This document shows positions 11,631 through 25,200 of a stretch of 64,000 nucleotides of DNA, piece by piece. Numbering within the stretch: the first letter of the stretch is position 1; the number at the start of each line of letters is the position of its first letter. The notes below the pieces were generated by a model. It saw nothing but the letters and a program-made list of their open reading frames with translations. It ran no database searches and was not told where the DNA came from. Position numbers and translations under genes: made by a program. Location of the stretch: the NCBI GenBank assembly GCA_000499405.2, contig HG738138.1, positions 9,794,888 to 9,858,887 of the forward strand, written 5' to 3'. The stretch comes from Onchocerca volvulus (lineage: Eukaryota; Nematoda; Chromadorea; Rhabditida; Onchocercidae).

Positions 11631-14302
11631 AAAGATTGAAAGAATAGTACTTGAGGCTTCGAACATGTCCAAGTATACTTATGCAAAATATTTGAAAGTA
11701 ATTTCAATGTTTAGGCATATGAAACATGCTCGAAGAAGTGCATTTCTGGACGATACTGGCTTTTCACAACGACCTATTACTCATGGACGGCCAAGACTTT
11801 CAAAACGCGTCTCACAGGCAGGTTTATTTCCTGTCAATTTTTGTAAATATTATATGAAGTTTTCTCGATTTTCATTTGCTGGTTATTTATAGCATATGTT
11901 CTTTGTGCAGAATCTATTGCCATAATACAGATGGATTGTTTTTTCGTCATACTAGTAATGTAAATCTTGTCATAGTACGGTTTTTTTGGATTTTTTAATT
12001 ATATTTTATTTATTATTTTTTTGTATTATGTTTTAAATTAAATAGATAAATAAGATATCCATATGAGATTCTGTAGTACCAATAACAATATTCAATTTAC
12101 TACTACTATTCAGGTTGTGATCGCGGCCCGATGTACAGATCCCTTATTATGGACTTTCAGTTCATTTCTTGGACTTTTTGTTAGCGCTCTACAATCAATA
12201 CCATTAGCAACAAATGGATGGGTATATATTACAGAACCGCGACCATACAATAAAACAAATGAAAACGGAGATATGATGGTGCATATATTGTTGTGAATTT
12301 TCAGACTAATTGGAATTTAACTTTGCTTTTACTTACATTTCTTTCCTTTTTTCATTTTTATCGAAATTTTCGATTTTATTATAACCCTTCACTTTTCTTT
12401 CAAAATATAGTTTCAATCAGTAGTTTGCTACTTTCTTTCAGGATACTATATTTCTCTACAATGCAGGTTATTTCGTAATGTGTCGTGAATACAAAGGCGA
12501 AGAGGGCGCAGCTGCTGAAGATTTTCGATCATATTTACCAAGTAGAGCCGAATTTCTTTTTTTTGTTTTAAGAACTAAAAAATGATCTTGATTGCTTTTC
12601 TGCAGCAGTTAGGATCAGTTTTTTCTAGTTTTAAAAGGAATATTGAGGTCATAATTCCATCATGTGCCCTAAATGTTTCGCTATACACTGAATATATAGA
12701 TTCTTTGGCTGTATCATTCATCAACTTCCTAGCTTTCATAGAATCTGATATATTATCCAACAGCAGAAAAATGTGTCAGTTATATTGAAATTATATCCAT
12801 TTTCAAACAGTCTATTTTGAATTTAACATAGCACAAATTACATCCAACTTTGCCAAAAATTTCTTAACTCTCATGTTCTCTAGCAAACGATAATGTGAGA
12901 TATCAGTCATCTTAACTTAACATTGACCCATTATCTCCATTCTGAAGGGAATTTTCCAAAGTGATGCGATGCCTTCACTATTTGCTGACTTTAGCTTGCT
13001 CATCTTCTTCAGGTGAAGAAGCGGCATATCAGTGTTACTGGAATCCAATTCTTACTGGAAAAGATCTAACGGAATTTAGCTCTGCAACACTCGCTATTGA
13101 AGGTAAACTGTGACCGTATCATTAGTTAACTTGTCTTGACTAATATAAACAATAGATGTTTCCAAGAGTTTACAGCTGTTAACGAAGAAATATTTGCATT
13201 TAATATTTTCAGGACGTCTTGCATTGCCTACCTCAATGCATATTATTGGCGTCACCATGTGTTACATGGCATTTTACTTCGGTCTCATTGGTCACATAAA
13301 ACGCAGCTCAAAAACACTTCTCGCAGCAATAATGTACATTTTTGGAGGTAGTTAATTATCTTCTAACAAAGTAAACTTGTTGCAATTCATGCAATAATTA
13401 TAGACTGAAACTAAGATATATTTTCAGGCCTTGTCGTGCTGGTTGGTGTCCTACAGTTCGTTTGCGTTGTTGACGATGAGTTGGCACCACGAATGAAACC
13501 GAATGCAGCTGGCGAACCATCTAAATTCAGTTTTGTATACGGTAACTTGTTTTCTCTTTTGTGTACTTTCTACCACATTTGAGTATTTATTGTACATTGA
13601 GGAAGTAGAAATGATGTGTACGGTGTGCCAGGGCGTGCACGTCTATGCACAATTTTTATGTAGATTTGTACTTAAATTTACCATTCTATTCATTTATCTT
13701 ATCATTTCAGGGTATTCATTCTTTTTTACTTCATTATCCTTTCTACCACTGCAAATGTGTGCCTGTTGTCATGCATTTCTTTATTTCCGACGTTTCCCAA
13801 CTGCACTCGACAAAATGAAAATTGTACCAGGTCTTGAAGCGCAATGTTAGTTTTTTCGTGATATCTTTAAAGGTGATTGGATTTTTTTATTATTTGTTTG
13901 ATATAAAATTAAGAATAGCTACTAATAAACAATATAGAGTCAAAATTCAAATTTATACAAAACATTTATTGTTTTGCCCACTCACACAATAATTTACGAA
14001 TAGTGCGGTAGTTCAAACTTAGAGGATTATTATTGAAATATGGGTTATTAGATGAGTAATTAATTAATATGCATGTTGCAGTGAGGCGCATCCAAGTAGT
14101 GATGGCGCTAGATTCATCGCCGCCTGAAACATTTCAAAAAGGATCTATATGTGCAATCGTGTATTCAAATCAGCCAAGTAGTCGGAAATCATCACGTTAT
14201 AATCTTAATTCACCGCTTCTGATCCATTCACCAGTAGTACTGCCTTCATCATTCCCAGAATCATTATCAACAACAGCTGTACGGAATTCAGTAAATCATT
14301 AG
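11631..14302 (+). CDS. Four-span membrane protein, claudin/stargazin (TARP-like) type
   Basis: Eight coding exons agree in phase: 11665-11817, 12114-12278, 12442-12541, 13013-13102, 13213-13347, 13428-13541, 13711-13845 and 14082-14302, giving 370 residues. The start ATG at 11665 follows a TTTTAG acceptor at 11630, suited to spliced-leader addition. Residues 1-50 are basic and cytosolic. Span 1 (about 60-82) is followed by a long outer loop with NGWVY, YFVMCREY and YQCYWNP, whose paired Cys are typical of claudin/stargazin loops. Spans 2, 3 and 4 lie near 173-198, 203-230 and 255-277, followed by a Ser/Pro-rich cytosolic tail. The layout fits PMP22/claudin/calcium-channel-gamma proteins. The likely role is as an auxiliary subunit of an ion channel or receptor, or in cell contact (inference). 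Exon 1 ends in CAG followed by GCAGGT: only a GC donor (or a weak GTCTCA six bases earlier) keeps the frame, because the nearby GTTTAT donor gives a stop. Confidence 0.8.
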
Positions 14303-15258
14303 TAGTCATAATGTGCACAATCTAGCATTGTATTTATTTCCTACAAATCTTTAACAAACGCTTGAGGGTGCGTTTCAGTTTGCTATTGCATAAAGTTTTT
14401 ATGACTGAATCCGAAATTTTCTACGTAGTAAATGGTATTCTGTATTACATTTCTTGAGGAAATTATCGAAATGAAATATGAATTATTGGTTGAAAGAGAA
14501 AATGAACTGAAAAAAAAGCAAGATTAGATGAGAGAAGCATGAAGACGAGCAATAATGTTTAAGTCATAAAAAGAAATATATTTAAGGAACCATTTGTTGA
14601 AATCAGTATTTGCATGAAATATGAATTACTGTTATCTAGTGCTGATATCAGCGTGTTCTCACCATAACCCGTAGAAACTAAACTTTAAAAAAGAATTTGA
14701 TAACAGGATGGTTTGAATCTCTTTTGAGCCTTAGATCAAATTTTGACGAAACTGCTTTTTTTCGACTGGTTGAATTTGATTGTTCGGAATTGTTTTTGCT
14801 GTCTTTATTATGCTGATATTCTGAAAACCACAAAAATTATCTCGAAGAAATTGTTAAATCTTTATTATCAGAAAAAAATCATAAAAGTGTGTTGTTGACA
14901 TCATTTAAATCGTTTTTATTGTTCCAGATTTCATCATTTAAAATATTCCATAGATGATATGTTTCCCAAATATTTGTGAAGTATTTTCCTGTTAAGCAAA
15001 TGACTAAGTAGTTTGGATTTTGCATACTAAATAATACATAAATGAAAGATAAGACACTGAGGGAGAATACGGAGTTGGAAGCAAAATTAGTGTCGTAATG
15101 ATATATCACTGGAGCAACGGTTGGAACTAATTGTGCAATATTACGTAGCTGGGTACTGTTCCTGTATAAATAATTTCCCGCGAATGTCCAATTTTCTTAT
15201 ACTTCATCATCATCATTAATATGGCTAAAGTTGTGACGTCGTTGGTCTTCCTGTCTAA
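14303..15258. other. Intergenic 3' flank
   Basis: AT-rich with no supported exon; it should contain the 3' UTR of the four-span gene. Confidence 0.4.
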
Positions 15259-15359
15259 TTTAAGCTGCTGCAAATGCAGATGTTAGTCCATTTTTGCATC
15301 AGAACGTGGTTTAATTCTGATGTAAAATGGACTAACATCTGCATTTGCAGCAGCTTAAA
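15259..15359 (+). repeat. Long near-perfect hairpin (about 45-bp arms)
   Basis: Arms 15259-15304 and 15315-15359 pair around a 10-nt loop (CGTGGTTTAA), with one G:U and one single-base bulge near the loop. The arms hold GCTGCTGCAAATGCAGATG. Such a long, nearly undecayed pairing is either a young foldback element or a structured RNA precursor. No flanking target duplication was identified. Confidence 0.7.
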
Positions 15360-16599
15360 CAAATCCATATAAATAATCGAGAAGAGCATTTCTCCCATTT
15401 GCTGTGTATAAATGCGTAAGGCTTCGCATATCGACCTGTCACACTTATAATTTGGTCTGCCACGAAATTTTTTCCGTAATTCCCAATGGTGAGAGTTAGA
15501 GTGAAAAAGAAAAAGGACTAAGGGTCGCTAATCTTTTTCTGATTAATTTTTGCCTTCTATTCGATTCAACCTATTTGTATTACTTTTCTTTCCCTCTTTA
15601 ATTTCAAATTAAAATAGCTATGGATCTCATTTATGGTCAAACTACTTGTTGCTTGACATACAGAATAGTCGAATTCTAACTGAAAACAATAAACAGGAGT
15701 GGAATCCAAAATGAAGCAGAAAAACATTTCCCAAAGAAACAGTTCAAGGATGACCTCTTTCGAGTGATAAATGACTATAACAAACTTTTACTACGACAGT
15801 AATAAGATGAGTGCACGCACACCCACAATTACTGAATGAGTATGTTTGTTAAGGGTACGAGCAAATAATTTCCTTTTATTGTTGACAATTCTATGCAGCT
15901 TCCGGTCTGCTGAAACAGGTCAAGTGATTGATGTGTTGTTGTTCTGTATTTACAGCACGATGGTCATATTATCCAAATAGCAGAATCGAAGATACTCATT
16001 TACGCTGCACATGACCAAATTGAATATTCTCAATTTTATTCCTCCAATCTTAAAATACTCATGATAGAAGAAGACGGTTCAGTGGTCACTGAGAATTTTT
16101 TTACGCTTTCGAGTACTTGTCTGAACTCCAGAATGCTTCCTATCATTATATCAGGAAATAATAACAAACTGCTTCACCCGAGTCCATGTTCTCGAATATT
16201 TTGGTTGCTAATGCTAATTACCTAATATCATTTTGAATAAAGGAAAAAAATTTTATTACATAGGAAGAAATTAGAACAGAAATAAATTCGCTAGAAGGAA
16301 ATTAGATCTTAATCTGTTTCTCTTTGATAAGAAAGAAACTAATTACAACATTATCGTTATTTGCCACGTGTTATTGGGGAAGGTCTTCAGGCTTTATCGT
16401 ACATATTTCTATATCACAGAATGTTGGTCGGATTAATTTTGCGTTAACTTCTGATGAAAAACTATGCGCTTCTATGATGATTTTAACAGATGGTTTTGAT
16501 AATTTAATTTCCGTTTTAATCTTTCTAATAATTACTCTAAAGTAACAGTGGTGGATGTTTTACCATAATAATCCGCATCTTCGTTTAAATTCATATTTA
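15360..16599. other. Intergenic, nothing recognised
   Basis: AT-rich DNA. A 73-codon frame near 16324-16545 starts at a TTG and has no splice support. Confidence 0.4.
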
Positions 16600-17150
16600 A
16601 ATTCGTTCTGTCACTTTTCCTTTTTTCCTCTCTTCATTATGGTCATCTATAGCCATGTTACTTGGAGCGATGATGTCTAGCCGATTCCTTTCTATGTCTA
16701 CTCTGCTGTTAAGTAGCAGCAGCAGCTGTTGCAGCCTAGTCCTAGATGCGATGCTCCCTCGCGTGCAACTATCGACCTTCGCCGGCAGGCGCCAATTGGC
16801 GGATAACATTCGACTCGTGTGATTAATTGCAAATTATGACGAGCAGGCATGCAGTGTCATACATTTACATCGACATACACATGCATACCTCCTTCGCCTT
16901 CTCGTATGCGCTTTGCTTCTCACCTCAATGATCGCCTTGCTGGCATGCGGCATGCATAGATTTTGGATGCTTATTTCAGAGCGATTCTGGTCGAGGAAGG
17001 GCGCGAGAAATATGAAGGCGCGCGGGCGGGAGAAAGAGCAGGAATCATCAGCACCTATAAGTTCCCGAACTGTTTCTGCATTTGGTAACGTCGTAGTTCC
17101 AGTCGTCGAGATGTCATCATCATCATGGGTAAAATTTCCATGCCTTTTTC
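16600..17150. promoter_or_regulatory. GC-raised island, possible regulatory region
   Basis: The base composition changes abruptly: CpG-containing words such as CGCCGGCAGGCGCC, GGCGCGCGGGCGGG and the palindromic CATGCATG cluster in about 500 bases, while the surroundings are AT-rich. Both strands have medium frames (106 aa on minus, 129 aa on plus) but they mirror each other and show no motif. It is best read as a promoter/enhancer-type or non-coding region of an unseen gene, or as foreign DNA. Confidence 0.3.
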
Positions 17151-18949
17151 CCATCCATCCATCTTCTCATTCCCTTTTATTTCGTCACTCTTCCTACTAC
17201 ATTTGTTGTTTTCATATTAATTTATCCATTCAACTGTCCAATATCCATTCTTGTCCATCACTTCTCCGCTCTCCTTACAACCTTACTCCTTGCCTATGGT
17301 AGGATTCTTTGCAATCGTTGAATCACTATCCCCGGTGATACTTTCTGCTTCATTCAACTTTCATTCCAATTGTAATAGTCTTACTGTTTCTCATTTTTCT
17401 TTGATTTTTATATTGAGTCGAAAATTACCGGGGCAGATCTATGTGCGCATTTTTCTACGTTGCTAGAGCAGCAATTGTGGACTACTTCTGAAAAGAAAGA
17501 GTAGTGAGCTGGAGCAATGGCAGTTATTTACTACCCAGTAGTTCCATTAGGAACTAGTTTTGGTGTTGAAATTTTCTGTTGCACAGTTAATTTTATGGTC
17601 CATCTAATCTTCCATAACTCCTTTGAAATTGCTAACAGAAATGCTCGTTAATGTTTGCAACTCTTCATGCAAATTAGGAATTTCACATCTTAATGCGTTA
17701 ACTGCAAAGTTCAGGTAAGCGTAAACCTTCTGCAACTAAATGCTTAATAGCTATTAAAGTTAACTTTTACCATTGGTTCGGTTTCTGTAAGCTTTCTCGA
17801 TGGTATTTGCTGTATTAACAATTAGATTGATAAGATGTTAACAGTGTTAGATGTTAATGCTCCTTTAAACAGTTATTGTAATTTCTTGTCAACATAAAGA
17901 TCTTATGGAATCGATTAGGCTTTCATACCATATTTTTAGATAACGGACCGAATGCTCTGGTAAACTAGATCAATGATGTTGCAAATATCCCTCCCGTTGT
18001 GGCTACTTGTGTCTTATTTGCTTTGGACGTCCTTTCTATCCTGTGTATTTCCCATTTCATCTTCCTTTGCATTTGCACCTTTAATTTTTTCCCAATAGCT
18101 TCTAATCCAGTTACCCTTTGAACTTTAGTTTAACATCTAGAAACTGCCACTCGACTGTAGGGAAACGGGAAACACAAGAATAAATGAATAAGGAACAATT
18201 TCGTTAAGAAACAATGAATAAATGAATGGAACGTGTAAAGTTAGCAATTTAACAAACTTACAGATGAATATTTAACGCTGAGCACTGAAATTCTGAAAGA
18301 TTGATTTGATAGGACGCGCTGTGACACTGATGAAAGTACATTTTTAAAAACTTTTCGTTATCATCGTATATCTATAAAAGTAGATTGAAAGTATCCCGTT
18401 GAAGCTAGACACATTAGCTTCACTCAGCATGGAACCCTGCACCAACTTGTATTCGTCGAATACAGCATCCAGAAGTTGTCTTTTTGTCGGACTACAAAGT
18501 TGTCATATTATTAAATTGCTTATTCGTGAACTAATTGCAACGTTTAATCTTAAAAAGCGTAATTTTGAAATATTATTTGTAGATGTTAAAGTCATCAACT
18601 TTCTCTTCACCCGTACATTTCATGCCACATATTTCGGAACAACTCTTTTGCTTTTATCCCCTGGATATACTCTGACAACAAAGAATTTGCTCAAGTTATG
18701 AATAATGTACAAACCATGTAGCGTACAATTTTCTGTAATTCACTTTTTTCTTGTTTGCCCTTTATTATTCTCACAAATACTTTGGCACATGCCGTCAACT
18801 TCCATTTCTGATTTATTTCCGACTAACAACAACCTGTATATGATCTTATTTTTTTGATATATGTAAAATTGGTCGTCCGATCAATATCCGTCTGATTGTG
18901 TATCAAACAGATTTGATTTCCAATTGCCTAGGAAAAATCGATAAGTAGA
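17151..18949. other. Intergenic, nothing recognised
   Basis: T-rich and C/T-rich DNA with no supported exon. The 100-codon frame at 18399-18701 starts at TTG and has no motif. Confidence 0.4.
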
Positions 18950-19345
18950 GTGTTTGGGTCTCTAGGGTTGTTTCTTCCAAACTTATGCTCAGAAATATTG
19001 TTTATTTGCTTCCTTGGTAATCTCAAGTCGAAATTTTTGGCACGTGCAAAATTATCATTTCTTGTACTGTATTTTTTTTTTCCGGTACGTGCAATAATGT
19101 CATATCTTGCACCGTATAAGAATATTGTTCCTTTGTCTCCTTATTAAGCTCAGTTCAAATTTTCGATACGTGCAGAATTTGACATATCTTGTGCTGTTTT
19201 TTTCTGGTTCAGAACATGGTTTATTTGTTTCTTTGTTCGTCTGAGTTCAAATTTGCAGCAAGAATTTGTCCTGGAAACCAATTTGTCATATCTTGCTGTA
19301 TTCCGCTGTTTCGGCCTGTACTCTCTTACGTCTATTTGTTCTTTT
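18950..19345 (+). repeat. Degenerate tandem repeat
   Basis: The phrase (G/T)(G/A)(C/T)ACGTGCA(A/G)AATT followed by TCATATCTTGTACTGTATT recurs near 19039, 19083, 19164 and, more worn, near 19257-19310. Intervening copies of GTTTATTTG(C/T)TTCCTTGGT and (A/G)AGTTCAAATTTT(G/C) occur between them. Spacings vary between about 45 and 95 bases, so the array is old or built from a compound unit. Confidence 0.55.
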
Positions 19346-22291
19346 TTTCTCGTTCCTGTTTTTTAGGGAAATGATGCATCATAGATTGGAATCATATTTG
19401 GCCAAGTTTTGATTCATTTGACTCTGTGAATTTTGTCAACTGACTAGTGATTGTGTAAAAGAGCCTCACTGATTCCTTGTTAACAAGGAATGCATTCTTC
19501 AAACTTAGTCACTTGCAGTATTGCTAAATTAGGATATATCACGGAGAATAGCCGTTGAAATTGTTCACACAGCAAAAAAAGCAAAGATTGTAGAAGAGAT
19601 GAAATAATTGTGTCTGACAAATAGTCATCTTCAATGAGATGAGGCATCAATGATCCTCAGTCTGTCCTTCTTACTCTCGGCTATGTAGCAAATCAACGAT
19701 ATACGAAATTATACTTTCGTACAGGCATTGCATGCGATCTGTTGACCCCTTGAAATGATATCTTTCTGCTCCATTTCATTTATCGACCATTTCAGCGGCA
19801 TATTTAGTCCAGCTTATGTTCCTGTTGACTAACGAGAACAGATAGATGATAGTCAAGGTTAGATCCGTTCCAGCTGGATGAGTGAGATGAGTGTTTAGTA
19901 AAGTCCAGTGCCATCTGTCATTTCTACCGCAGTATTGCTAATTGATTTGCTTTCATTGGTGTTGCGATATTATGTTCTTTACTCAGTAATTGTTGAGATC
20001 ATCAATATTCTTTTATCAGGTTTAGTGACCGTTCTCGTCATCAGCCACGGAGAGACTGACAGAGAAAGGGAGAGGGAGAGAGGAACATAAAAGCAGCTTC
20101 CTTCTATTGCCTTCAAACTTGTTTATCCTTACATTTATTTTGCTTTATTGGAATCATTGCACATCGTGGTTCATTGAAAAGTTTTACTTAGTGTTTAAGA
20201 TAAGCCATATGCAAACTTAAGGATTGAATGTTAGGATTATTCTGTTATCAAAGAATCGATGAACTTTAAGATTGCAAAGAAAATGCTCATTCATATAATA
20301 CCAAATATCGTGATGGGACATTTCAGGCCTGGGAAAGATTTGTCCTATAAGCGGTTTTATGGATCATCGACCAACGTCATCAGAAGCCGTTTTCTCTGAA
20401 TTACTGAGCTATTTATGTTTGTAAGGTGCAAAGTAGATACATCTATCGGAAACAGAGCAGTAGACAATAGTGGACAGTGGTGCGTGGGTGTTGTGGTTTC
20501 TATTGTTCATTGTGGATGGGCGGTGCTCAATGCTAAATGGGCAAGCGATAAGCTGATGGTTAGGCGACCACAAAGTCAGGATTAACGAGGGTCATTCGAA
20601 GATGTGAGCTGGTGTGACACGACTTGTGGTTGGGAATGTCCGCTACAAGAGGCGCGTTTGTCATGAGCAACTTTGCCTTCGTTGAGAGTAATTGACATCA
20701 ACTTGGCTCTGCTGCTCAAGATAACAGTGTCCATCAGTCTCTTCCATTTTCTTCAACCTATATCAGTATATCATATTCGATCTCAGTCCATCTTTCATTA
20801 TAGAGCTAGATATATGCGTAATAGTAAATCAAACCACAGCTCCAGAATATGCCATGCAAACACTTTTATGCACTTGGGAGACTTGCATTGATAACCTGAC
20901 CTTTGATTTGTGGCGTTTTACACATAACATTCATAGGATGATCTCCGATATTTAGCTTCTAATGCTTATATGCTGCATTTATGAAATTTTTTCGCATGTG
21001 CCTTTCCCATCTCTTATTATCAAAATCTTGCAAGAATATTTTTTGAATAAAGTTCCCAGGTAAGGTGTTCCTAATATTGTATTTAAATAAATGAATTACA
21101 GGCCGACTGTCACAGACTGTCACACAGGCTCTCTATTAGAAGATAAACTGTTCGGTGGGTGAGAAAGTTCGAAGATTTAAATTTCCTTTCTCCATGAAGT
21201 CATCTATTCCATTCACCGCTGTACAGGTTCATTGGCGTAGAATGTGGCATTCTATGCCGTCTTCAAAATTCAAATTAATTTGGGGCGACAAAAATAAGTT
21301 CGCATAATTGAGGATGTAGATACTACCGTCAGTTTCCTTGGAAATACTTAACAAATAGCTTACTAATAAATAACGGATTCATAGCCCAGCCGTAAACTAT
21401 TAAAAAAGTTATTGATATAACCGATGTTTTTATCAATACAGAATTTACAAGTATTTTGACTAATAGACCCTCAAAAGTTATGAGTCTTTGAAGTTAGATG
21501 ATTCTTTGGACTCAGGTTATCCATCAAGTCCAGGAGAGGGAGAAAAAAAAATTTAGTTGACTTATAAGGTACTGTGGAAGTCTGATAATTTACTGGGGAT
21601 TCAAGGAACTAGATAGCCCATAAATTTCTCGGATGGATATTCTAAAAAATGAAAATCAAGAAATTTGAACGATGACTTTCTGCATAACATATAGTTATTA
21701 ATGAGAATTAGATCCATTGCTATATATCGATATACTGTGCAGAAAAGCTTGCTCTTGTTTTTATGAGTCGGCCATCTGGAAAATATAGCCGAATACACTG
21801 CCACTTAAGAATACATTCGAGCACACCTAAACTTCAGAGTTAGATGATGGATCAGTCTCATCTCATGGAGAAGTTGGAATGAACTGAAGCAATTTGAAAG
21901 ATGAATCAAATAATGAGTGGGTCTAGCTGGATAGCTTTGTTGTCTAATGCTCTTTGTTCGTTTGAAGTAATTGATAAACCAACATATACGTATAGAAGTT
22001 GTGAGGTTTTTGAGTTAGAGATAATTAGCATAAGAAAGGAATAGTGATAACCGTTCAAAAATAAGATCAAATGCAATGATCCAAATAACGTGAAAGAGAT
22101 GGAAATGAAAGCTTAACCGAAATTTGATGGGACGACATTCTGATGTAATACAAATGAAAAACTTCGAAAATGAACGTCTTATAACAGTAGTGAATAAACA
22201 GTGCACAAAAAAAACATAGCTAAGAAGTTCACTCGATATCAAACGTTTTTCAAAAGCGAGGAATTGTTCGATATATCTTTAAGGGAATTAA
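19346..22291. other. Intergenic, nothing recognised
   Basis: Mostly AT-rich, with a short GA-rich tract (about 20050-20082). No supported exon. The end adjoins the 3' end of the LARGE gene. Confidence 0.4.
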
Positions 22292-25200
22292 TTAGAGTCC
22301 TTTTCCTTTTTGTTCACGAATTAAATCGCGTACAAATTCACCTTTTAGAGCCTTTAAACATTTACGATATCTCGCCAACGAACGATAGCGTGCCAGTTCG
22401 AATGAGGGAAGATGTGGCTGGTGGACAACAAATGCATCCGGTAGAACGATAAATTCGTAACTGCATTAAATGATTAGTAATATTTGAATAAGGGAAATAA
22501 ACAAACATATTCAAAATTAAAACAATATTAAATTCGGATGATGAGTTTTCTGATAGAGCTTATGAATAACAAACAGAAATACGAAGAAAAGAAATTTGTG
22601 AATTTGCAAAATATTTTATTAAGATATGCTGAGGGGAGGGCAAAATAGGACACGGAAGTGAACATACCCGGCAGCATTGAGTGACATTATATGGGACACT
22701 TTGTTCCAACCGAAACCAACAAATCGCTGGTCGTAAAGTGGTAATCCATTACGCTTCACTACAACATATGGCTCATAATAAGTCCTCCATGAAACCTGCA
22801 AGTATTTGCAAAATTAATCATAATAAAACTAAAGAGGAATTGAGAAACTTCAAAACTGAACAAAATTTCAGAGGATTCAGTTTCCACTAAGATACCGGAT
22901 ATTCTTCGTTAGCATTTCTCCAACGATCATAATCAGTAGCAGCATGACCCTGAATCCATAAATTTTGCCGGAAAATCTGCATGCGTCGGGCATCTAGTTC
23001 TATTAATAATTCATTCTTAGTATGAGGAACCGTTGGAACTCGACTGCCCATATATTCAAACGCTGGCACAACAAATGCTCTTTTGTTTGTTGAGTCGCTC
23101 ATTACCAATTTTTTACATAACATCGTGTACAATCCTGAAATATAGCACAAGAAAAACCGAGTTTTCGATACAGTTATTAAAACAAGCCAGTGAATAACAA
23201 GATGCTTCTGGACAATTGTATTTTGGGACTTAATTGAAAAACATGTAATATATAGAACTGATTTTGGTATTTCGATAAAAATTACCTGGTTCTGGTATAA
23301 AATCAACGTCAGCCAAAAAAACAAATGACGCATCGTAGCTGCTATTAAGTGCAACATTTCGAAGATAATTTATGGGATAGTATGTCTGTAAATAAAATAA
23401 AAAGACAAACATGAATCAAGAAAATGAAATTGATTTATAAAGTATTCAGAAGCTGAAAACATATTAAATAAAACTTACGCCTTCTTTGTAAACAGCGTGC
23501 AACGCAACATTAGTTCGATTAGCAAGAATATCATCGAAGAATTGAATTAGCAATGAAAGCTCAGAATCGGAAACATAAACAGCAGCCGATACAGGTCCAG
23601 CCCAGTAGTGCAGTAGCGCGTTAAAATGCATCAAACGATCCATGCTGAACTGTGTTGTCAAAACAACATTCTTCTGAGTAGCCTGAACATTTTAGTTGTC
23701 TCTTTTTCCTCTTACCACAACGGCACCCAATGCTGGACTTGAAGAGTAATAATTTCAAAACGCTATATGATACTGAAGTCAATTCGAGGGACCTGGGATA
23801 GTTGTGCATAACACGGGATCAGATCTAACTAACATGGAGGGCATCGGAGTGATCTTTGATATTACTCTAACAAAACTTAGAATAAATACACTCGGGCAAC
23901 ACTATTACATTTATATATTGTAAATATACAATATCTTAACAATGGACAGCAAAGCAAAGCTGTTATCTTCGGAAATATTTGGACCGATCTCATATCATCC
24001 CCCTTCTTCAAGCATTTCCAAATGATGGCATATTGTTACAAACAATGCTACACAATTTAAAAATTATTGTCAATTGAATCTAAACAGGAGTTCTTTAGCT
24101 ATAAAGACTTAAAAACTAACTACAAAGACTTACAGTTAAATTGTACGGAAGTACGAATAGTAACGTTCGATACGTGATCCATCGAACACGTCGTATGTCG
24201 CTGCATCCATCGTCGTTGTCATCATATTCAAATACTTTGTCAAGTGTTGAATATTCCTGTTGTTACATCATATTCAAACTTATTAATTTCTATTAGCCTT
24301 TTTTTTTTAGAAAATGTGCAGTGTCTCTTTATTAATTTAAGCACTGATAATCAGTAGTGATTTAGGTCTCATAATGAACGTAATAATAAATATATTCAAC
24401 GCAGTCTTTTGTGAGACTATAACTTGCATCTGATAAAATTTTTCTTGTTTGCATAAAAGATATTATAACAAAACGAATTATGATTATCGGTATGTGTAAA
24501 TATTATATGTAGGTGTATCATACATGCATGTATGTAAGAGTATACAGTTAATTGCATGTGCTAATCAAAACTTTTTTGTCAATTTTCCATAGGAAAAAAT
24601 GGAAGCTGAAAACTAACAGAACCATAATCACAACGAATTATGTTAGATCGGAATATATTTCCATCCATATCCCTCACTCTGTCGTAATATCGACGGAAGA
24701 ATACTGCATAACGATTCACCGTTCGCATTTTTAGAGGCGAATTCCAGTGAACTAACTGGAAATGACATGCTCATGTTATATTTAAAATCAAATTAAAAAA
24801 ACAAATAATATTATACTTACCTTTAAATGAGAAATTTCCACAGGGCATAAGTCTTGTTGTGACTGGAATCCTAACTGAAAATTCCATTCACAAGGAAGTT
24901 TTTGTACAATCCATTGATGATCATTTATGACCGCATTGATTACATCCTAAACACAGTAAATGAACTTCCAGAAATCAACTTCCTTAGACATGAAGAATTT
25001 GAATTCTATTCCGGAGAGACTGCAAGTACTGACGGCTGATGTCGAGAGGAAAATGATTCCTGAATCGGTCATCCAAAGTGGGGCAGTTCAAAAGAGGAAG
25101 GAAGGCCTGATCTACTGATGCTTAGTGAAAAGCTATATTTCAGAAAATAGCGACATATGTAGCATGATTCGTCTTGTTAAACAAGAATGATGTTATACGT

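Noticed and set aside
16834..17302. Opposing 106- and 129-codon frames in the GC island
   Set aside because: Open on both strands because of composition; no recognisable domain.
23690..24130. An extra LARGE exon between the two catalytic domains (frame at 23621-23809)
   Set aside because: Flanking exons join in phase (NLT then ATQKNVV) and match the family across the join; the extra frame has no similarity.
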